Source of the DNA: Viridothelium virens
Lineage: Eukaryota > Ascomycota > Dothideomycetes > Trypetheliales > Trypetheliaceae
Direction: 5' to 3'
Assembly (NCBI GenBank): GCA_010094025.1
Contig: ML991782.1
Span: 124,001-188,000 of the forward strand
Length of the DNA stretch: 64,000 nucleotides
Shown: in pieces, positions 33,625-45,986 of the stretch
Layout: every line of letters begins with the position of its first letter
Numbering within the stretch: the first letter of the stretch is position 1
The notes under the pieces: generated by a model
Databases searched by the model: none
What the model saw: only the letters and a program-made list of their open reading frames with translations
Told to the model about the DNA's origin: nothing
Program-made: the position numbers and the translations under genes

Positions 33625-35003
33625 ATGGCTTCCGCAGATGCTGCTGCAGCAGTCGTAGACACACTTATCACTCTTCGTCGCGCCGTATCCTCGAATGTCC
33701 AGCCGGTCCCGACCAAGTCGCTGGACGCCTCTGCTTCAGACGCTGAACCCAACATTGCAAAGGCGACATATCTGTTATTCAATTTTACAAACGAGACTCC
33801 TATATCATTCGAGCTTTCTTCGCCTACACGGTTCATTTCCTCGGGCAACACCGTCGATTTCCGCAGTATCTACTTGGCATGGCTCAACAAAGACGCGACG
33901 GTGACGGACTATCTCGCCGCCACAAGGAGCGTCAATGCCGACCTTGCAAACACAGCAGAAGGTGGTGCGGGAGGCGAGGTGAAGAACTTGATCTTTGCTG
34001 AGAAGCTCGATCTCATTACGTGGCTTGAGGGCGCCGGAGATAGCGAGTACATCAAACCTTTAGCTGAAGATGAAAGATTAAGGGATGCACAGCGGGAAGC
34101 AGCGATAGCAAGAGGAGACGCAGATGGAAGTATGAGGGACGCGAATGGAGTGGCCGCCGGAGCATTGAGATCAGGACAGAGGGAGCTAGATCCGCGATTA
34201 CAAGAAATCTACAATTCCGAGAGAAAGATGGGAGATAGGAACAGCTGTCTACGGGGGATAAAACCAACAGTAAGACCCCAAGAGAGCATTCAAAGGACGA
34301 GTACCCGCCCACTAACACCACCACCCAGGACTTCTCCCACGTCCGCAAATCCGCCGAACTCTTCCTCGGGCGCACCTCTCGCCCTCGCCCCGGCACCACC
34401 GCGCCCATCCCCCCACCATCAGCGCACAACCCGCTGATCTCGAATCTCAAAAAGCCGAGCAACGCTCCCTCCGGCGGTGGCGGCCGCCGTCCCGAACCCA
34501 TCATCCTGCTGTCGCCGTCCGCATCCTCCCTGCTGCGCATGACGAACATCAAGTCGTTCCTGGTCGACGGGCTGTACCAGCCGCCCGACACCAGCACCGC
34601 GACGCCGAACATCCTGCACATCTCGCGGACGCTGCCGAGTATCTCGTCGCACCCGCTGCGCTTCATCCTCGTTGACACGCCCGACCAGTTCAAGCCGGAC
34701 TACTGGGGCCGCGTGGTTGCGATCTTTACGACGGGCCAGGCGTGGCAGTTTAAGAGCTATAAGTGGCAGCAGCCGGCGGAGCTGTTCAGTCATGCGCTGG
34801 GGGTGTATGTGGGGTGGAGGGGGGAGGAGGTGCCGGCGACGGTGAAGGGCTGGGGGAGGCAGGTGGTGAGTGTGCAGGTGGATAAGTGGAATCCGAGTCA
34901 GGGGACGAAGGGGAGGTGGAGGGATCGTGAGGTGGTGGAGGGGGTGTGGGGGAATATTGAGCAGAGTATGAGGGCGAGGGGGTGGGGAAAAGAGGGGAGA
35001 TGA
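33625..35003 (+). CDS. CDC73: Paf1-complex subunit Cdc73 (parafibromin)
   Basis: Exons 33625-34269 and 34329-35003 join in phase (IKPT|DFSHVRKSAE) to 439 residues. The N-terminal region carries DFRSIYLAWLNKD and ITWLEGAGDSEYIKPL. The C-terminal Ras-like domain (about 265-439) shows PIILLSPSASSLLRMTNIK, FILVDTPDQFKPDYWGRVVAIF, TGQAWQFKSYKW and VDKWNPSQGTKG. Cdc73 is a subunit of the nuclear Paf1 complex, which travels with Pol II and promotes histone H2B ubiquitination, H3K4/K36 methylation and 3'-end formation. Exon 2 shows the C-rich to G-rich flip (near 34720) described in the findings, giving unusually G-rich codons in its last 250 bases. Confidence 0.95.
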
Positions 35004-35884
35004 GGTATGTTTTCTCAAGGAGATGGGCTTAGGGACGACATTTTGAGTATTCTGGATGGCGCTTTTGGTTGGTTGTAAACGATACCAGGATTATGGGTCG
35101 AGGTGAAATGTCCTGATCGTGCTGATCTTCTGTGGAGGATCCGGAGCTGCGCGGCAATTCGCAGGATTGACCGGATTGCCTTCAGCTTCAGCTATGGTCC
35201 GGAAAGCGTAGGATAGGCATGAAACTCATCATACGAAGCGAAGTTTCCTTTGCTAAGGGCTGTCTGACCGAGAGTCTATCGGTTCGCTCTTGGGCGTTAG
35301 TCTGGCTAGGGGCCCATTGAAACAGCCTGTTTCGCATGGCCCCTATCGACAGAGGGAGGGAGCCAGAAGTCAGAGCCTTATTCTTCTAGTACAATAAGTA
35401 CGTGGATCTCCTACTACATCCTCAAGCAGGAGAGTATATCTTGACCGCAACCTCTCCATTTAATCTCGACTTGTCCGCTTGCCAAGCTCCGAAAAAAGTG
35501 ACAGGAGGTTGATGAGTCATGACCACAAGCTTACCTTAGGTAGGTACCTATCTTGAGAAGTTTGTCTCCAGTTTTGTTCAGCATTAGAAATCAACCGAGA
35601 GAACGAAAATCTAAGTGATAGAAAGCTTCTGCAAGCTTTTCTATTCTCTCCGAGCTATATCAACTTGCTGTTTGAGCTGCCATATCTATTCACTGCTGAA
35701 TCAATCGCTAGCAAACACCATGCAAGGAATATCAAAAGCTCTCCGCTATGCACCTTGATTCCATGCAAGACTCTCATAAATAGCATTAACTCGTGTGTAA
35801 AGACCAATGAGCCAGACCAGCAATACACCTCGAAGCAATAATTCCCACGACTTTGGCAAAGCATCTCCAGTGCCTTAGAACCCC
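35004..35884. other. intergenic, convergent ends of CDC73 and ECM11
   Basis: 881 bases without a gene. An imperfect inverted repeat with 16-base arms (35308-35323 and 35329-35344; 12 of 16 pairs, perfect at both arm ends) is the only structure I noticed. It does not fold as a tRNA. Confidence 0.45.
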
Positions 35885-37309
35885 CTAAATTTTGGTATTT
35901 TTCTTCGGAGTCCCTTGCAGCACCGCTGCTCCACTCATCCTCATCCCCTTCAATGCACCTTCGACAGTGCTCCTCCTGCGGCTCACTGCCTGATGCCTTT
36001 TCTCGATCTCGTCCTCAAATGAAACAGCCAACCGGCGTTTCTCACGTCGAGCATCCTTCATACGTTGCAGGATCTGCGAGAATTGGGCAACGAACCAGTC
36101 TCCAGCATCCTCCCAATCGTCGAGGCTAAGGCTGGCGAGAAAATCCGCCTGCTGGTCTGGAGGAAGCGCGCTAACTTGGAGAAGACGCTCGGCGAGGGGT
36201 TTTGCTTGGTCAGCGCCGTGGAGAACAGGGTCGCCAGCGTTAGGATCATTGTCGAAAGGCATGCGTTTGAGGTCATTGAAGCTCTTGGAATAGAGTTCAG
36301 GAGGTTCGAAATCCAGCTCAAGCTGATCGTGCTCCTGCGGGGATATAGGTAGTTCTGTATGCGGCGCTCGGGCCTGCACAGTAGGATGCTTGGTGTCTGC
36401 GGTGTGCCTGTAGGGTGTTGAACGCGGTGTTACTTGTTCTGCAGTCTTGGTAGGTATTTGTGGAGTGATTGGACGACTTTCGCGCTGTGCAATCCGTTGA
36501 GGCATTCCTGCTTGCTGACGAACTTGTTGATAGACATCTCGTTGTCGACGATCCATATGCAAATCGCCCTTTGAGCTCAGCTGGTTATGTGCATTTGCGA
36601 TCTGGTCGCCCGTCGGAGGTCTCGAAGGGTCGATTTCGGCAACAGAGCGTTGAGGGTCCACGTCGAAGCGCTGCGTTTCGTCTTCTACGTCGGACTGTCC
36701 TACAGGAGACTGATGCTGAGCGCCATACACTTCACCTTCTTGAGCGGGAATGTCATCATCTTCCCAGTGCCCCGATGTTGTTGTTGGATACGATTCTGCG
36801 CCTCCAAACCATGCAAATTGGCCATCCTGAATCTGGAGCACACGGCCGCTGTCAAGCATATCAAGCGCTTGCTCGTCCGTTTCGAAGTCGTCTGGATACT
36901 GCCGCCGTAGCGCCCGCGCATTTTCGAATCGATCGTCTCTCCCTTCGTCATCCTCATTATCGGAGTGCGAGTCTAGAATTGGCTGCGTCTGTTGCCTTGC
37001 GTGTCCAGATGCCTCCTGCTGTTGACGTGCATAGAGCACACTAGAGTTGGTAGTGGTATCTCCAATACTCTCAGTATCAGTGTCGAAAGCACCGTGGTAA
37101 TGCTGCTCGTAAATCTCGTTTTGCCTGTGGGCTTCTTGTTTTAGGTTAGACGGTGGAGCGAGAGGTGCCATGACATTTTTTGAACCTTTAGCTTGAGCTT
37201 CAGGCAGATCGGATCTTTTCTGCACTTTTGTTGATGAATTGACGTGAACCCTACGCTTCTTCGGAGGCTCATTCGAGCGTCCCAGTTGCTCCTTTACGAA
37301 GGCATCCAT
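35885..37309 (-). CDS. ECM11: Ecm11-domain protein (meiotic/SUMO-linked)
   Basis: A single exon of 474 residues. The C-terminal ~140 residues match the Ecm11 domain: ELDFEPPELYSKSFNDLKRM with PFDNDP, LPPDQQADFLASLSLDDWEDAG, DWFVAQFSQILQRMKDARRE, then a basic helix. The rest is disordered and acidic with a basic, NLS-like patch near the N-terminus (PPKKRRVHV). In budding yeast Ecm11 is a SUMOylated meiotic protein that, with Gmc2, drives synaptonemal-complex assembly. That role in filamentous fungi is inference. Confidence 0.85.
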   Translation of the reverse strand: MDAFVKEQLGRSNEPPKKRRVHVNSSTKVQKRSDLPEAQAKGSKNVMAPLAPPSNLKQEAHRQNEIYEQHYHGAFDTDTESIGDTTTNSSVLYARQQQEASGHARQQTQPILDSHSDNEDDEGRDDRFENARALRRQYPDDFETDEQALDMLDSGRVLQIQDGQFAWFGGAESYPTTTSGHWEDDDIPAQEGEVYGAQHQSPVGQSDVEDETQRFDVDPQRSVAEIDPSRPPTGDQIANAHNQLSSKGDLHMDRRQRDVYQQVRQQAGMPQRIAQRESRPITPQIPTKTAEQVTPRSTPYRHTADTKHPTVQARAPHTELPISPQEHDQLELDFEPPELYSKSFNDLKRMPFDNDPNAGDPVLHGADQAKPLAERLLQVSALPPDQQADFLASLSLDDWEDAGDWFVAQFSQILQRMKDARREKRRLAVSFEDEIEKRHQAVSRRRSTVEGALKGMRMSGAAVLQGTPKKNTKI

Positions 37310-37686
37310 CTTGCCAAGCTATACGATGTACGGGTTCAGGCGTACTCAAGGACAAGAGCAAAGACAAACTGCGCTGTGTAACTTTTGACGAGTTCGGAAT
37401 TGGCATGCGCCCCTATAATAGTCTGACAAGATACTCCATAGCTGCATGAGGAACGCGTCTCATCGATTGTCGCGTCGCATCCTAGGGAGTACATGCCTTC
37501 TTATCGATATGCAAGAGCTAGTGCCTAGTTGGAAACAATGAAAGATACTACGTCATCCTTGTCTTGATCTTATCATACCGTTTTCCTCTTGTCAATTGAC
37601 ACATATTTGACATTTTGTGTGCTTTTAAGTCTTCATCAAACGTTGTACAAGACCTTTAGACTTTTTAATTTTCTTCTGTAGACGCA
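37310..37686. other. divergent promoter region, ECM11 and F-box gene
   Basis: 377 bases between divergent start codons, AT-rich toward the F-box gene. No distinctive motif seen. Confidence 0.4.
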
Positions 37687-38758
37687 ATGTCCATGACCTT
37701 TCCTCCTATCTATAACTTACCAAATGAGGTATGGCACGCAGCAATGCCCATCCATGGATAGCACCTTAATCTAACGCTTGCTTGACCTATAGCTCTTGCT
37801 CAACGTATTTTCGATAATACCTACACCCGCTCTTCTCCCCTTAATTGCTGTCTCTGGTCGCTTTAGCGCCCTCATCCTCCGACTCTTCAGAACTCGTCTC
37901 CTCCAAGCGACCAATCTCGACGAATACCTCTTACTCCTCGAATGCTTTCAGCCAAGCGCCAAGCTCACGGAACCACCTTCATTTTGCACCTACCTCGGCA
38001 CTAACGGCCTCGATGCTGTGGCGGATCCCTCCCTTCCATCACTCAAAGGCAATGGTTCTGGTACGGACGTTGCCGATGAGCTGAAGCGCCTTTCAGGACT
38101 CTATTCACGTTTCCGGCCCAACCGTCAGAGGCCTGACCCTACACCTCGACGGTGGCATCCTCCAGGAGATATTCCAGGCTCCAGAACGTGGGAAAATGTG
38201 GAAGCGAGCTCCAGGCAAGCGGTCGCGACCGACAACGAGACGGTGACGCAGAAAGTATCATTAGAGGCGGGGGATCTCCTCACGCAGTTATGTGCGGTAA
38301 CAAATCTTGTCAAACTCGAGCCAAGGAGAGGGTTGATATCTGATCGGGTGGAAATCAGTGAGGGTATCATACGCATATGGAGAGATTGGCTGTCCAGAAG
38401 ATCCAAGGAATATCCCGCATCCGGCCTCAGCGGTTTACAGTCTGGCCCAACAGAAGATGAGCGGATACTATGGGCCAATGACGGTCAGAACGTGGGGATC
38501 AAATTGCGAGTTCGGCAACGGAAGTGGAGGAAAGATGAACCTGTCTTATTCTCCTCTGAAGATGAGGTTGCAGTTGATTACAATATCGAGTATGACGGTA
38601 GGCACTAAAAGAGTCCCATATAATGGCCAAGCTAACAGGATTTAGAATTACTTGTGCGGACCTCCCACTTGCTTCTGAAATTGGAAGAGTCTCGAAATAG
38701 ACAGGACCTTGGATCCGGCAAGGCTGTAGTATTTGGGTCGTTTCATCGAGCATCATAA
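37687..38758 (+). CDS. F-box protein
   Basis: Exons 37687-37728, 37793-38597 and 38646-38758 give 319 residues. An F-box-like segment occupies about residues 8-50: LPNELLLNVFSIIPTPALLP, then LIAVSGRFSALILRLF; the first intron cuts it after LPNE. Such proteins recruit substrates to SCF ubiquitin ligases through Skp1. The rest (e.g. IIRIWRDWLSRRSKE, KLRVRQRKWRKDEP) resembles the domain often following fungal F-boxes but has no clear repeat type, so the substrate is unknown. Confidence 0.75.
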
Positions 38759-39184
38759 CGTTTATTTTGTGACCTGTTCCACTGTAGATAGCTTCTTTAT
38801 CATTACCGAAATCCGAAGGAAGTACAGAGTGTACTGTCCAGTTCTTCCATAGATCTTGCGGGTTATTGGGCAGTTTAGCTCCTCGCTCTTGGCTTATCGG
38901 TACTGCTTCAGCAGATTATCAGATAGGGACTCCGTATCTACAGAATATCATTGCTTAATTTGTCGAACGCGGGCCATGTTACCCCGGATTATCCTGTCGA
39001 TCCCGCCAGCCAATCAGAGAATGCTTATTCCATACCCCACTGACGACAAGTGCCGATATCGGACCTTCTGCTTCAAGTGCTACAATTTCATGGAGTATTT
39101 GACCGTTCACATGGAGCCATAAACTTCGATTGTGATTACAATCTTCTTTATCTATTTGCACTGAGAGGACGACGGTAGAGCATC
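38759..39184. other. intergenic, F-box gene to LEU1
   Basis: 426 bases between same-orientation genes. Small frames on both strands lack family signal. I did not find a clear Leu3-type CCGGNNCCGG site. Confidence 0.4.
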
Positions 39185-41681
39185 ATGCCTTCTGCAGTAC
39201 CTGGACCTCGTACATTGTACGACAAGGTCTTCGATGACCACATTGTTGATGAGAAACCAGATGGGACCGTCCTCTTGTACATTGGTATGTTTGTAGCGAA
39301 AATGTCGACATCATGAACTCATGCATTGCGCTGCAGATCGACATCTGGTTCACGAAGTCACATCGCCAGTAAGTTAGATAATATTCGAGCGAGGATCTTG
39401 AATGGCAAAATTTGATTTATTTTATAGCAAGCATTTGAAGGCCTACGAAATGCCAAGCGGAAAGTCCGAAGACCAGACTGTACTTTAGCCACCACCGACC
39501 ATGTAGGAAAGAAGTATTTTTAAACATAATTCTGTTCAAATTAACACGCGATAGAACATACCTACCACTCCTAGAAAGAACTTCAAAAATGTTACTCAAT
39601 TCATCGAGGAGCAAGACTCTCGCACGCAATGTGAAACTTTGGAAGATAACGTCAAGGCTTTCGGTCTTACCTACTTTGGTATGGGTGACAAGAGACAAGG
39701 CATTGTACACATCATTGGACCCGAGCAGGGGTTCACTCTCCCAGGCACGACGGTAGTCTGTGGTGACAGTCATACCTCGACGCATGGTGCATTTGGTGCG
39801 CTTGCATTTGGAATTGGTACAAGCGAGGTCGAGCATGTCCTGGCGACACAGACCCTCATCACAAGACGGAGCAAGAACATGAGGGTACAAGTTGATGGAC
39901 CTCTGGCCCCAGGAGTGAGTAGTAAAGATATAATCTTGCATGTCATCGGCAAGATTGGCACAGCTGGTGGTACGGGCCACGTCATTGAGTACTGCGGATC
40001 TGCTATTCGCGCATTGAGCATGGAGGCGCGGATGTCAATTTGCAACATGTCCATTGAAGGAGGAGCGAGGGCTGGAATGGTCGCGCCAGACGAGATTACT
40101 TTCGAATACCTTAAGGATCGACCGCTCGCACCGAAGTTCGGAACATCTGAATGGGATAAAGCGGTCAGGAATTGGTCCGCTCTCAAATCAGATCCTGATG
40201 CCAGATATGACCATGAAGTTTTCATCAATAGCAAGGACATTGCGCCAACGGTCTCATGGGGTACCTCACCACAAGATGTTGTCCCCATTACTGGAGTCGT
40301 GCCTGGACCAAACGACTTCAAAGAAGAAAGTAAGAAGAAGGCATGCGAGCGCGCGCTTGAATATATGGGCTTGACTGCAGGCACACCAATGCAAGACATT
40401 GTTCTTGACAAAATATTCATTGGGTCTTGCACCAATAGCCGGATAGAGGACCTTCGTACTGCATCACGAATCGTACAGGGCAAGAAGATTTCCCCCAATC
40501 TTAAGCGTGCGATGGTGGTGCCCGGATCCGGTCTCATCAAAAAGCAAGCCGAGTCGGAGGGTCTTGACAAGATATTCCTTGATGCCGGCTTTGAATGGCG
40601 TGAAGCAGGCTGCTCTATGTGTCTCGGCATGAATCCCGACATTCTTTCACCACAGGAACGTTGCGCTAGTACCTCGAATCGCAACTTTGAAGGCCGTCAA
40701 GGTGCCGGTGGTCGAACTCACCTTATGTCACCCGCGATGGCCGCCGCCGCAGCACTTGTTGGCAGGCTGGCAGATGTCCGCAAAATCGCGTCTCCCTCTG
40801 AATACACTCCCGTTAAAGCCGAACCCAAGGTCGAGCTCGACCCTTCTGTTGATGACCCGGTCACAGACGAGGACCTCGACCGAATTCTTGACCTTCCAGA
40901 GGGTGAAGCTTCCCAGGGCAATAGCGTTGGCTCCGGAGGCCCAGCAGGCGGAACTGGCATGCCGCCATTCAAGCAACTCAAGGGCATTGCAGCACCAATG
41001 GATCGTTCAAATGTCGACACTGACGCGATCATTCCCAAACAATTCCTCAAGACCATTAAGCGCTCCGGTCTCGGCTCGGCACTCTTTCATGCCTGGCGCT
41101 ATGATCATAGTTCGGGCGCGGACCAAAAGGAATTTGTGCTGAACACAGAGCCGTATCGGAAAGCGAAGATCCTCGTTGCAGGGGAGAATTTCGGGTGCGG
41201 AAGCAGCCGCGAACACGCTCCATGGGCACTCCTCGACTTCGGCATTATATGTGTGATTGCGCCGAGCTTTGGTGATATCTTCTTCAACAATACCTTCAAA
41301 AATGGAATGTTGCCAATTGCCATCCAAGACTCAGCAGCACATGCCAAGATCATGGAGGAAGCGAAGGCTGGCTGTGAGATTGAGATTGACTTGCCCAGTC
41401 AAGTGATCAAAGCAGCTGATGGAAGCGAATTGGCCAAGTTCGAGGTTGACGGCTTCAGGAAGCACTGTCTCGTAAATGGTCTTGATGACATTGGGCTTAC
41501 GTTGCAGATGGCGGATAAAATTAGTATGTTTGAAAGGAAGAGAAGTGAGGTCACTCCATGGTTGGATGGAAGTGGTTACCTCAAAAGAAAAGGTCTGGGC
41601 CAAGGCCCTGTGAAAGTGGAGGCTGTAGATGTTCCGAAGACAAACAGAGGCGAGGTAAAGGGTGAACCTCTTGAGTGGTGA
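39185..41681 (+). CDS. LEU1: 3-isopropylmalate dehydratase (isopropylmalate isomerase)
   Basis: Exons 39185-39284, 39337-39368, 39428-39502 and 39555-41681 give 777 residues, the size of the one-chain fungal enzyme. It isomerises 2-isopropylmalate to 3-isopropylmalate, the second step of leucine synthesis, in the cytosol. The large-subunit part carries the 4Fe-4S cysteines: FIGSCTNSR (Cys near 361) and CSMC (about 421 and 424), plus [21 protein letters not shown] Pro/Glu-rich linker (about 460-515) leads to the small-subunit part with [18 protein letters not shown] and the [13 protein letters not shown] loop. Introns crowd the 5' end and exon 2 is only 32 bases. It is convergent with ALG7; the stops lie 147 bases apart. 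Confidence 0.97.
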
Positions 41682-41827
41682 TGGCTCACTCAAACTTGTT
41701 GATGTTCTGTTCAGACATAGGTCTCGAGAGCGAGTAACGGTGCAATGTGGGTTGCTGAGGACATTGCTCTGCGTTTTCGGCATCTTTCACCCAATTAGCG
41801 ACTTCTGTGTTCCAATAACGACGATGA

Positions 41828-43391
41828 TCATGATCTCGATATGCCAAGTGACCAATTGTCAGCTGTAAATACAAGCAAGGCCAGGCTATGGCGGACCCAT
41901 AGTCCAAGTAGTCCGCACGCTATTTGCATCCCCAGCAATCCTGTCGCTAGTCTATCCTCCCTCATAGGCCCGAACCACACCAACCACAAATTTATGATTG
42001 TAAAGTTTGAGCTGCGAACAACCCTTCCCTCTTCATCCTCCTCCGTCTTTAGTAGTCTTAAGTTGCCTAACACCTTTACCACAAGTTCGACGGGCGGTCT
42101 TAGTGGCTTCTGAGTGAAATCTGCCATGCTTGGCTCCAGCAGACCAGTCCTCCCATTGAACCTTGGAAGTCGATGCCTAGGGCACGGCACTACATGAAAC
42201 AGCTGCGGAGCGCTGTATAAGAAATTCGCGATTTGCGGTATCAATAGCAGCAATAACGTTTTACTGAAGTGGCCCTGGATTCCCACCACCGCGAATACCA
42301 TGCCTGCGAAGTAGCAGTACGTGTCACCGACGAAGACCTTGGCAGGATACCAGTTTTGAGTCCATAGCGCGAGAGAAGTGCCGAGGAAGGGTAGGAGTAG
42401 ATAAAGCGAGAAGAAGTGCGAGTCCGTGGCTGGGTGGGGAGGAGCCGAAGGAGAGATAGGGAGCACGTAGAGGAGGTCGTTCAGGATAAGAAGGAGAGCG
42501 ATGATAATGGATTGGGAGACTTCAAGACCGTTGATGCCGGCGAGGATATTAATGCTATTGGGACAGAAAATGCCGATTGACGCCATGTAGGCATAGTAAA
42601 GCCAGCCTGATTTTCGTGTGGTCAGAAGGTGAAGCTATGCAGATTCCTGTACGATATACGTACCTAGATTGAGGAGCTCGCCAAAGTAGGGACGGAGGAG
42701 CTTAGGGACGACGATTTGGGTTACGCCAAAGTCGACAAAATAGACGATGAGCATGGGTATTGAGGCGAAGGCCGGGATAAGTAGCTTGTGTCGCCATCTT
42801 ATGTCGAACAAATCGTCGCCGAGCCCAAGTATCACGACAGATTGAAGTGAAAGTATGGCTGATAGATAAGAAGCAAGCTAAATCTCATCAGCTTCCTCCC
42901 AGGGGAAATCATTCGATGTTGCGGACCTTGCTATGAGGAAAGCGGTGGAGAAATCGTCCAGTTTCGACCTGTTCCGCTTTGACTATGAAATCTCTGTTTC
43001 CTCCTCCTGAAGTCGCAACGACGATGTCTTTGTAGAATGGAAATGGTATAAACACAATAATTATGAGTAGATATACAACGGCGCAAACTGCACCCATCGT
43101 CTCTGGACTGTCTTGCATCGTCAGCTAGGAGATATGCGCAAGCGCTAACAAAACATACATGATTGGCGCATTCCTCTTCGACATATCCTTCCCCTTGAGA
43201 CCAGCGCGTATGAAGACATCCCCAAGCCATCGTATCAGAGCATATGTGCTGGCGAAAGCAATGCCGCTAAATGCAATTGAGGCGATTAGTGGCTCGCCAT
43301 CGCCATGAAAAGTGTTGGCAATGATTCCAACACATGCTGCAAAGAGTGAGAAGAGAGATAGAGTCTCTGTGCGACTCAGAGAACTTGACAT
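41828..43391 (-). CDS. ALG7: UDP-GlcNAc:dolichyl-phosphate GlcNAc-1-phosphotransferase
   Basis: Four exons (43159-43391, 42927-43107, 42664-42877, 41828-42606) join in phase to 468 residues. The enzyme adds GlcNAc-1-P to dolichyl phosphate at the ER, the first step of N-glycan precursor synthesis and the target of tunicamycin. Family motifs are clear: GLKGKDMSKRNAPIIPETMG, LGLGDDLFDIRWRHK (DDxxD-like), FCPNSINILAGINGLEVSQS and VFVGDTYCYFAGMVFAVVGI. About ten hydrophobic segments fit the polytopic fold. The intron 1 acceptor at 43108 (GACAG) was chosen because it restores IIPETMGAVC. Confidence 0.95.
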
Positions 43392-43680
43392 TGCTCAGTG
43401 CTTGGCGAGTCGTTCAGTGTATTCTCGTCTTGTTTACAGGCAACGTAATTTAAAATAATTTTGCCGGGCGGTGGCAGGGGGTTATCGACATTGCGGAGCG
43501 GACCCCCGAAAACGCTCTACTCTATTGGACTGGTACTAAAGGCCATCGCTAAAGAGGAGAGGTACCATGATGATGATGCTGATGGTGGACACAGCAAATT
43601 TCAAGATGGATTTGAGAAATTGAGGAGTCATCTGCTGCCTCAAGCTTATCAGCTTCATCCCTGCGTCTCTCCGGACTACA
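43392..43680. promoter_or_regulatory. divergent promoter, ALG7 and SEH1
   Basis: 289 bases between divergent start codons. A G-rich patch (GGGCGGTGGCAGGGGG, near 43464-43479) stands out. Its GGTGGCA resembles the proteasome-associated control element core, but the neighbours are not proteasome genes, so I give it little weight. Confidence 0.3.
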
Positions 43681-45063
43681 ATGGCCACTGCTTTCGATCA
43701 TGGCCACAAGGACTTAGTCCTTGCTATCGATTATAATCTGTACGGAAATCGTATGGTCACTGCTTCTTCAGATCATACGCTGAGGGTATGGGATAAAGAA
43801 GGAGATGCTTGGGAGTTGATGGACTCATGGAAAGCACATGATGCTGAGGTTACTGATGTACGACTATTTTCTTTCTGCACATTTTGATACTTTCGCTCTT
43901 CCAAGCTCAAGTCTTCACTAAATCTGGGCGACCAATGTCTTGGGATCTTTGGGCAGATTTACACGATTTACGAAGTGCAATATCTGATATATCTCTGCGT
44001 ATGTTTAGGTCAAATGGAACGGTCCATTTAGTGGTGAAATGTTAGCAAGCATTGGTGAAGATGGCATTTTCAAAGTCTGGGAAGAAGATCCACTCGAGCG
44101 ACCCAACTCTCACAAACGCTTCCGGAGAATGTACCAACTGTGGTCTCCTACCAAGGTCCCTTTTATGTCGTTGGACTTCAAGGATATCGGAGCAGACACT
44201 TTCGTCGCCCTGATCACTAGAGACGGGTACCTAATGATCTGCGAACCCGTTGATAGTGATGACTTTCGGGACTGGCAAGTCTTGACGCAAATGTACGTCT
44301 GTCCAACGCCTCCGCGGACCGACGAGACCAGCTTTCGAGTCAGCTTTCACCATGAAAAACTCCCAGGGTGGCATGCCATCGCCGCTGGATTAGATCGCAA
44401 ATCTCTTGGATTGGCTGTTGCTGCCATGGACAAGGTTATTGTCTATCGGACTGATCGCGAACGACAGCTTTACATCGCAGCCGAACTTCTTGGTGCCCGT
44501 GGCCTAGTCCGTGATGTGGCGTGGGCAAATGGTGCGATGCGAGGATTTGATGTCATTGCAACAGCGAGCAAGGATGGCGCAGTCCGAGTCTATGAGCTCA
44601 CGACACCCATGCGGTCAGAATCCACCCCCACATCTTCGGAGAAGGATCTGGATAGTCCAAGAACCAGTTCAGAGATCCCGCGTTCGAAAGAACAAAGGCG
44701 AGCGCAGTCTGGGATCGGAGCCGGACTTGCGGGCAGTCCGCAGCCTAATTTGACTGGTCAAGGTAGCAGTGGAGATCGTAGCAGGATCAAGCATGACGTT
44801 AAACTCGTGTCTGAGCTTCACGAGCATGAGGGTGCTGTTTGGCGAGTAGGGTTCTCACCAATGGGTAAATTGACCGTCTTATCTACTATTCTCTAAATTG
44901 GCTAACAACGGACGCAGGAGATGTTCTCATTTCTTCTGGTGATGATGGGAAAATCAGAACCTGGAAGAGAGCGTTTGATGCTTCTAATGGCACTGCAGAA
45001 TGGATTGAATATTCGGTTGTGGGAACCCGCCCTGACGAGGAAGAAACACCCTATGAAGAGTGA
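43681..45063 (+). CDS. SEH1: nucleoporin Seh1 (WD40)
   Basis: Exons 43681-43857, 44009-44864 and 44918-45063 give 392 residues. The WD blades fit Seh1: FDHGHKDLVLAIDYNLYGNR, MVTASSDHTLRVWDK, SWKAHDAEVTDV|VKWNGPF, MLASIGEDGIFKVWEEDP, VIATASKDGAVRVYEL, HEGAVWRVGFSPMGD and LISSGDDGKIRTWKRAF. Seh1 lacks a full seventh blade and borrows one from its partner. It works in the Y-shaped Nup84/Nup107 nuclear-pore subcomplex and in the SEACAT/GATOR2 complex that relays amino-acid state to TORC1. A Ser/Pro-rich insertion (about 265-315) separates blades 5 and 6. Intron 1 is 151 bases. Confidence 0.92.
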
Positions 45064-45986
45064 AGCTCCTGTCTCGAAAGAGACTGTTGTATACTTGAGC
45101 GAATTAGATATCCAGGGAATATCGGAGTCCATGGAGCGCTTAGCCTGCCTTCAGAAACGCAGAACTTTTCGAGGGCTGAGATTTAACTGCTTATTTTCCG
45201 CTGGTTAGAGAAAAGCTTCACTTGAATTAACATCATGCTTCTAATCTCTTTTGAGTAATAGGTTCACTGCCCGGGATTTGTTTTAAAGCCTTACGTGCAG
45301 AGCCGATCTATTAAGATTGTAGCCTCTCAATGGCACATTCGCGCATGCCAGACCCATCGAGCAGGCCATGCACGTACCGTGAGTCAAAGTGAAGGTCAGC
45401 CTCGCTCGCTGTCCTAGCTGTCAGCGGATTGCAAGAAGGAGCTCTTCATACTTCGATGAATCAATGAATAGAATTGAATGACACGCAACGATAGGATTTG
45501 GCCAGGATGCAAGAACTCATTACAGCCCATTCATTGATACACTGGTGATCTCAGTTGAACCTAATTGGTACATTAGGCAATCGAAATAACGAGGCAGTCG
45601 TGCAGCCGTAGTTTTTCGCAGACACGCTAGGGTGACATAGCAATCAGAGTGAACCAAGGCAGTTCACTTAGAAACTTGGTGATCTCCATCTTCATCATAA
45701 AAGGAGAGCAATTTTTGATCAGTTATACTTCGGTATACTCATAAATCCTAGGCAATAGAGTACTGGGTCTTGGAAATGAACATAGGTAAAGTGGTATCAT
45801 AGAAATACCTAAAAAGCCGAGGGACTCGGTACCACAGGATGCTGATCATAGTCAAAAGGAGATTGGTAAAGAGACGAGCATCTAATTTTGTCTCAGGACA
45901 GACTTCGAAAATCCAGAAGCCCAGAAAGCTTGATCCAAACGCCATGCAATGCTAGCCTCTCTAATCAATACAGAAACGTGGACAGA
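45064..45986. other. intergenic, convergent ends of SEH1 and the CHIP-like gene
   Basis: 923 bases without a gene, AT-rich toward 45950. Short frames on both strands show no family signal. Confidence 0.45.
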
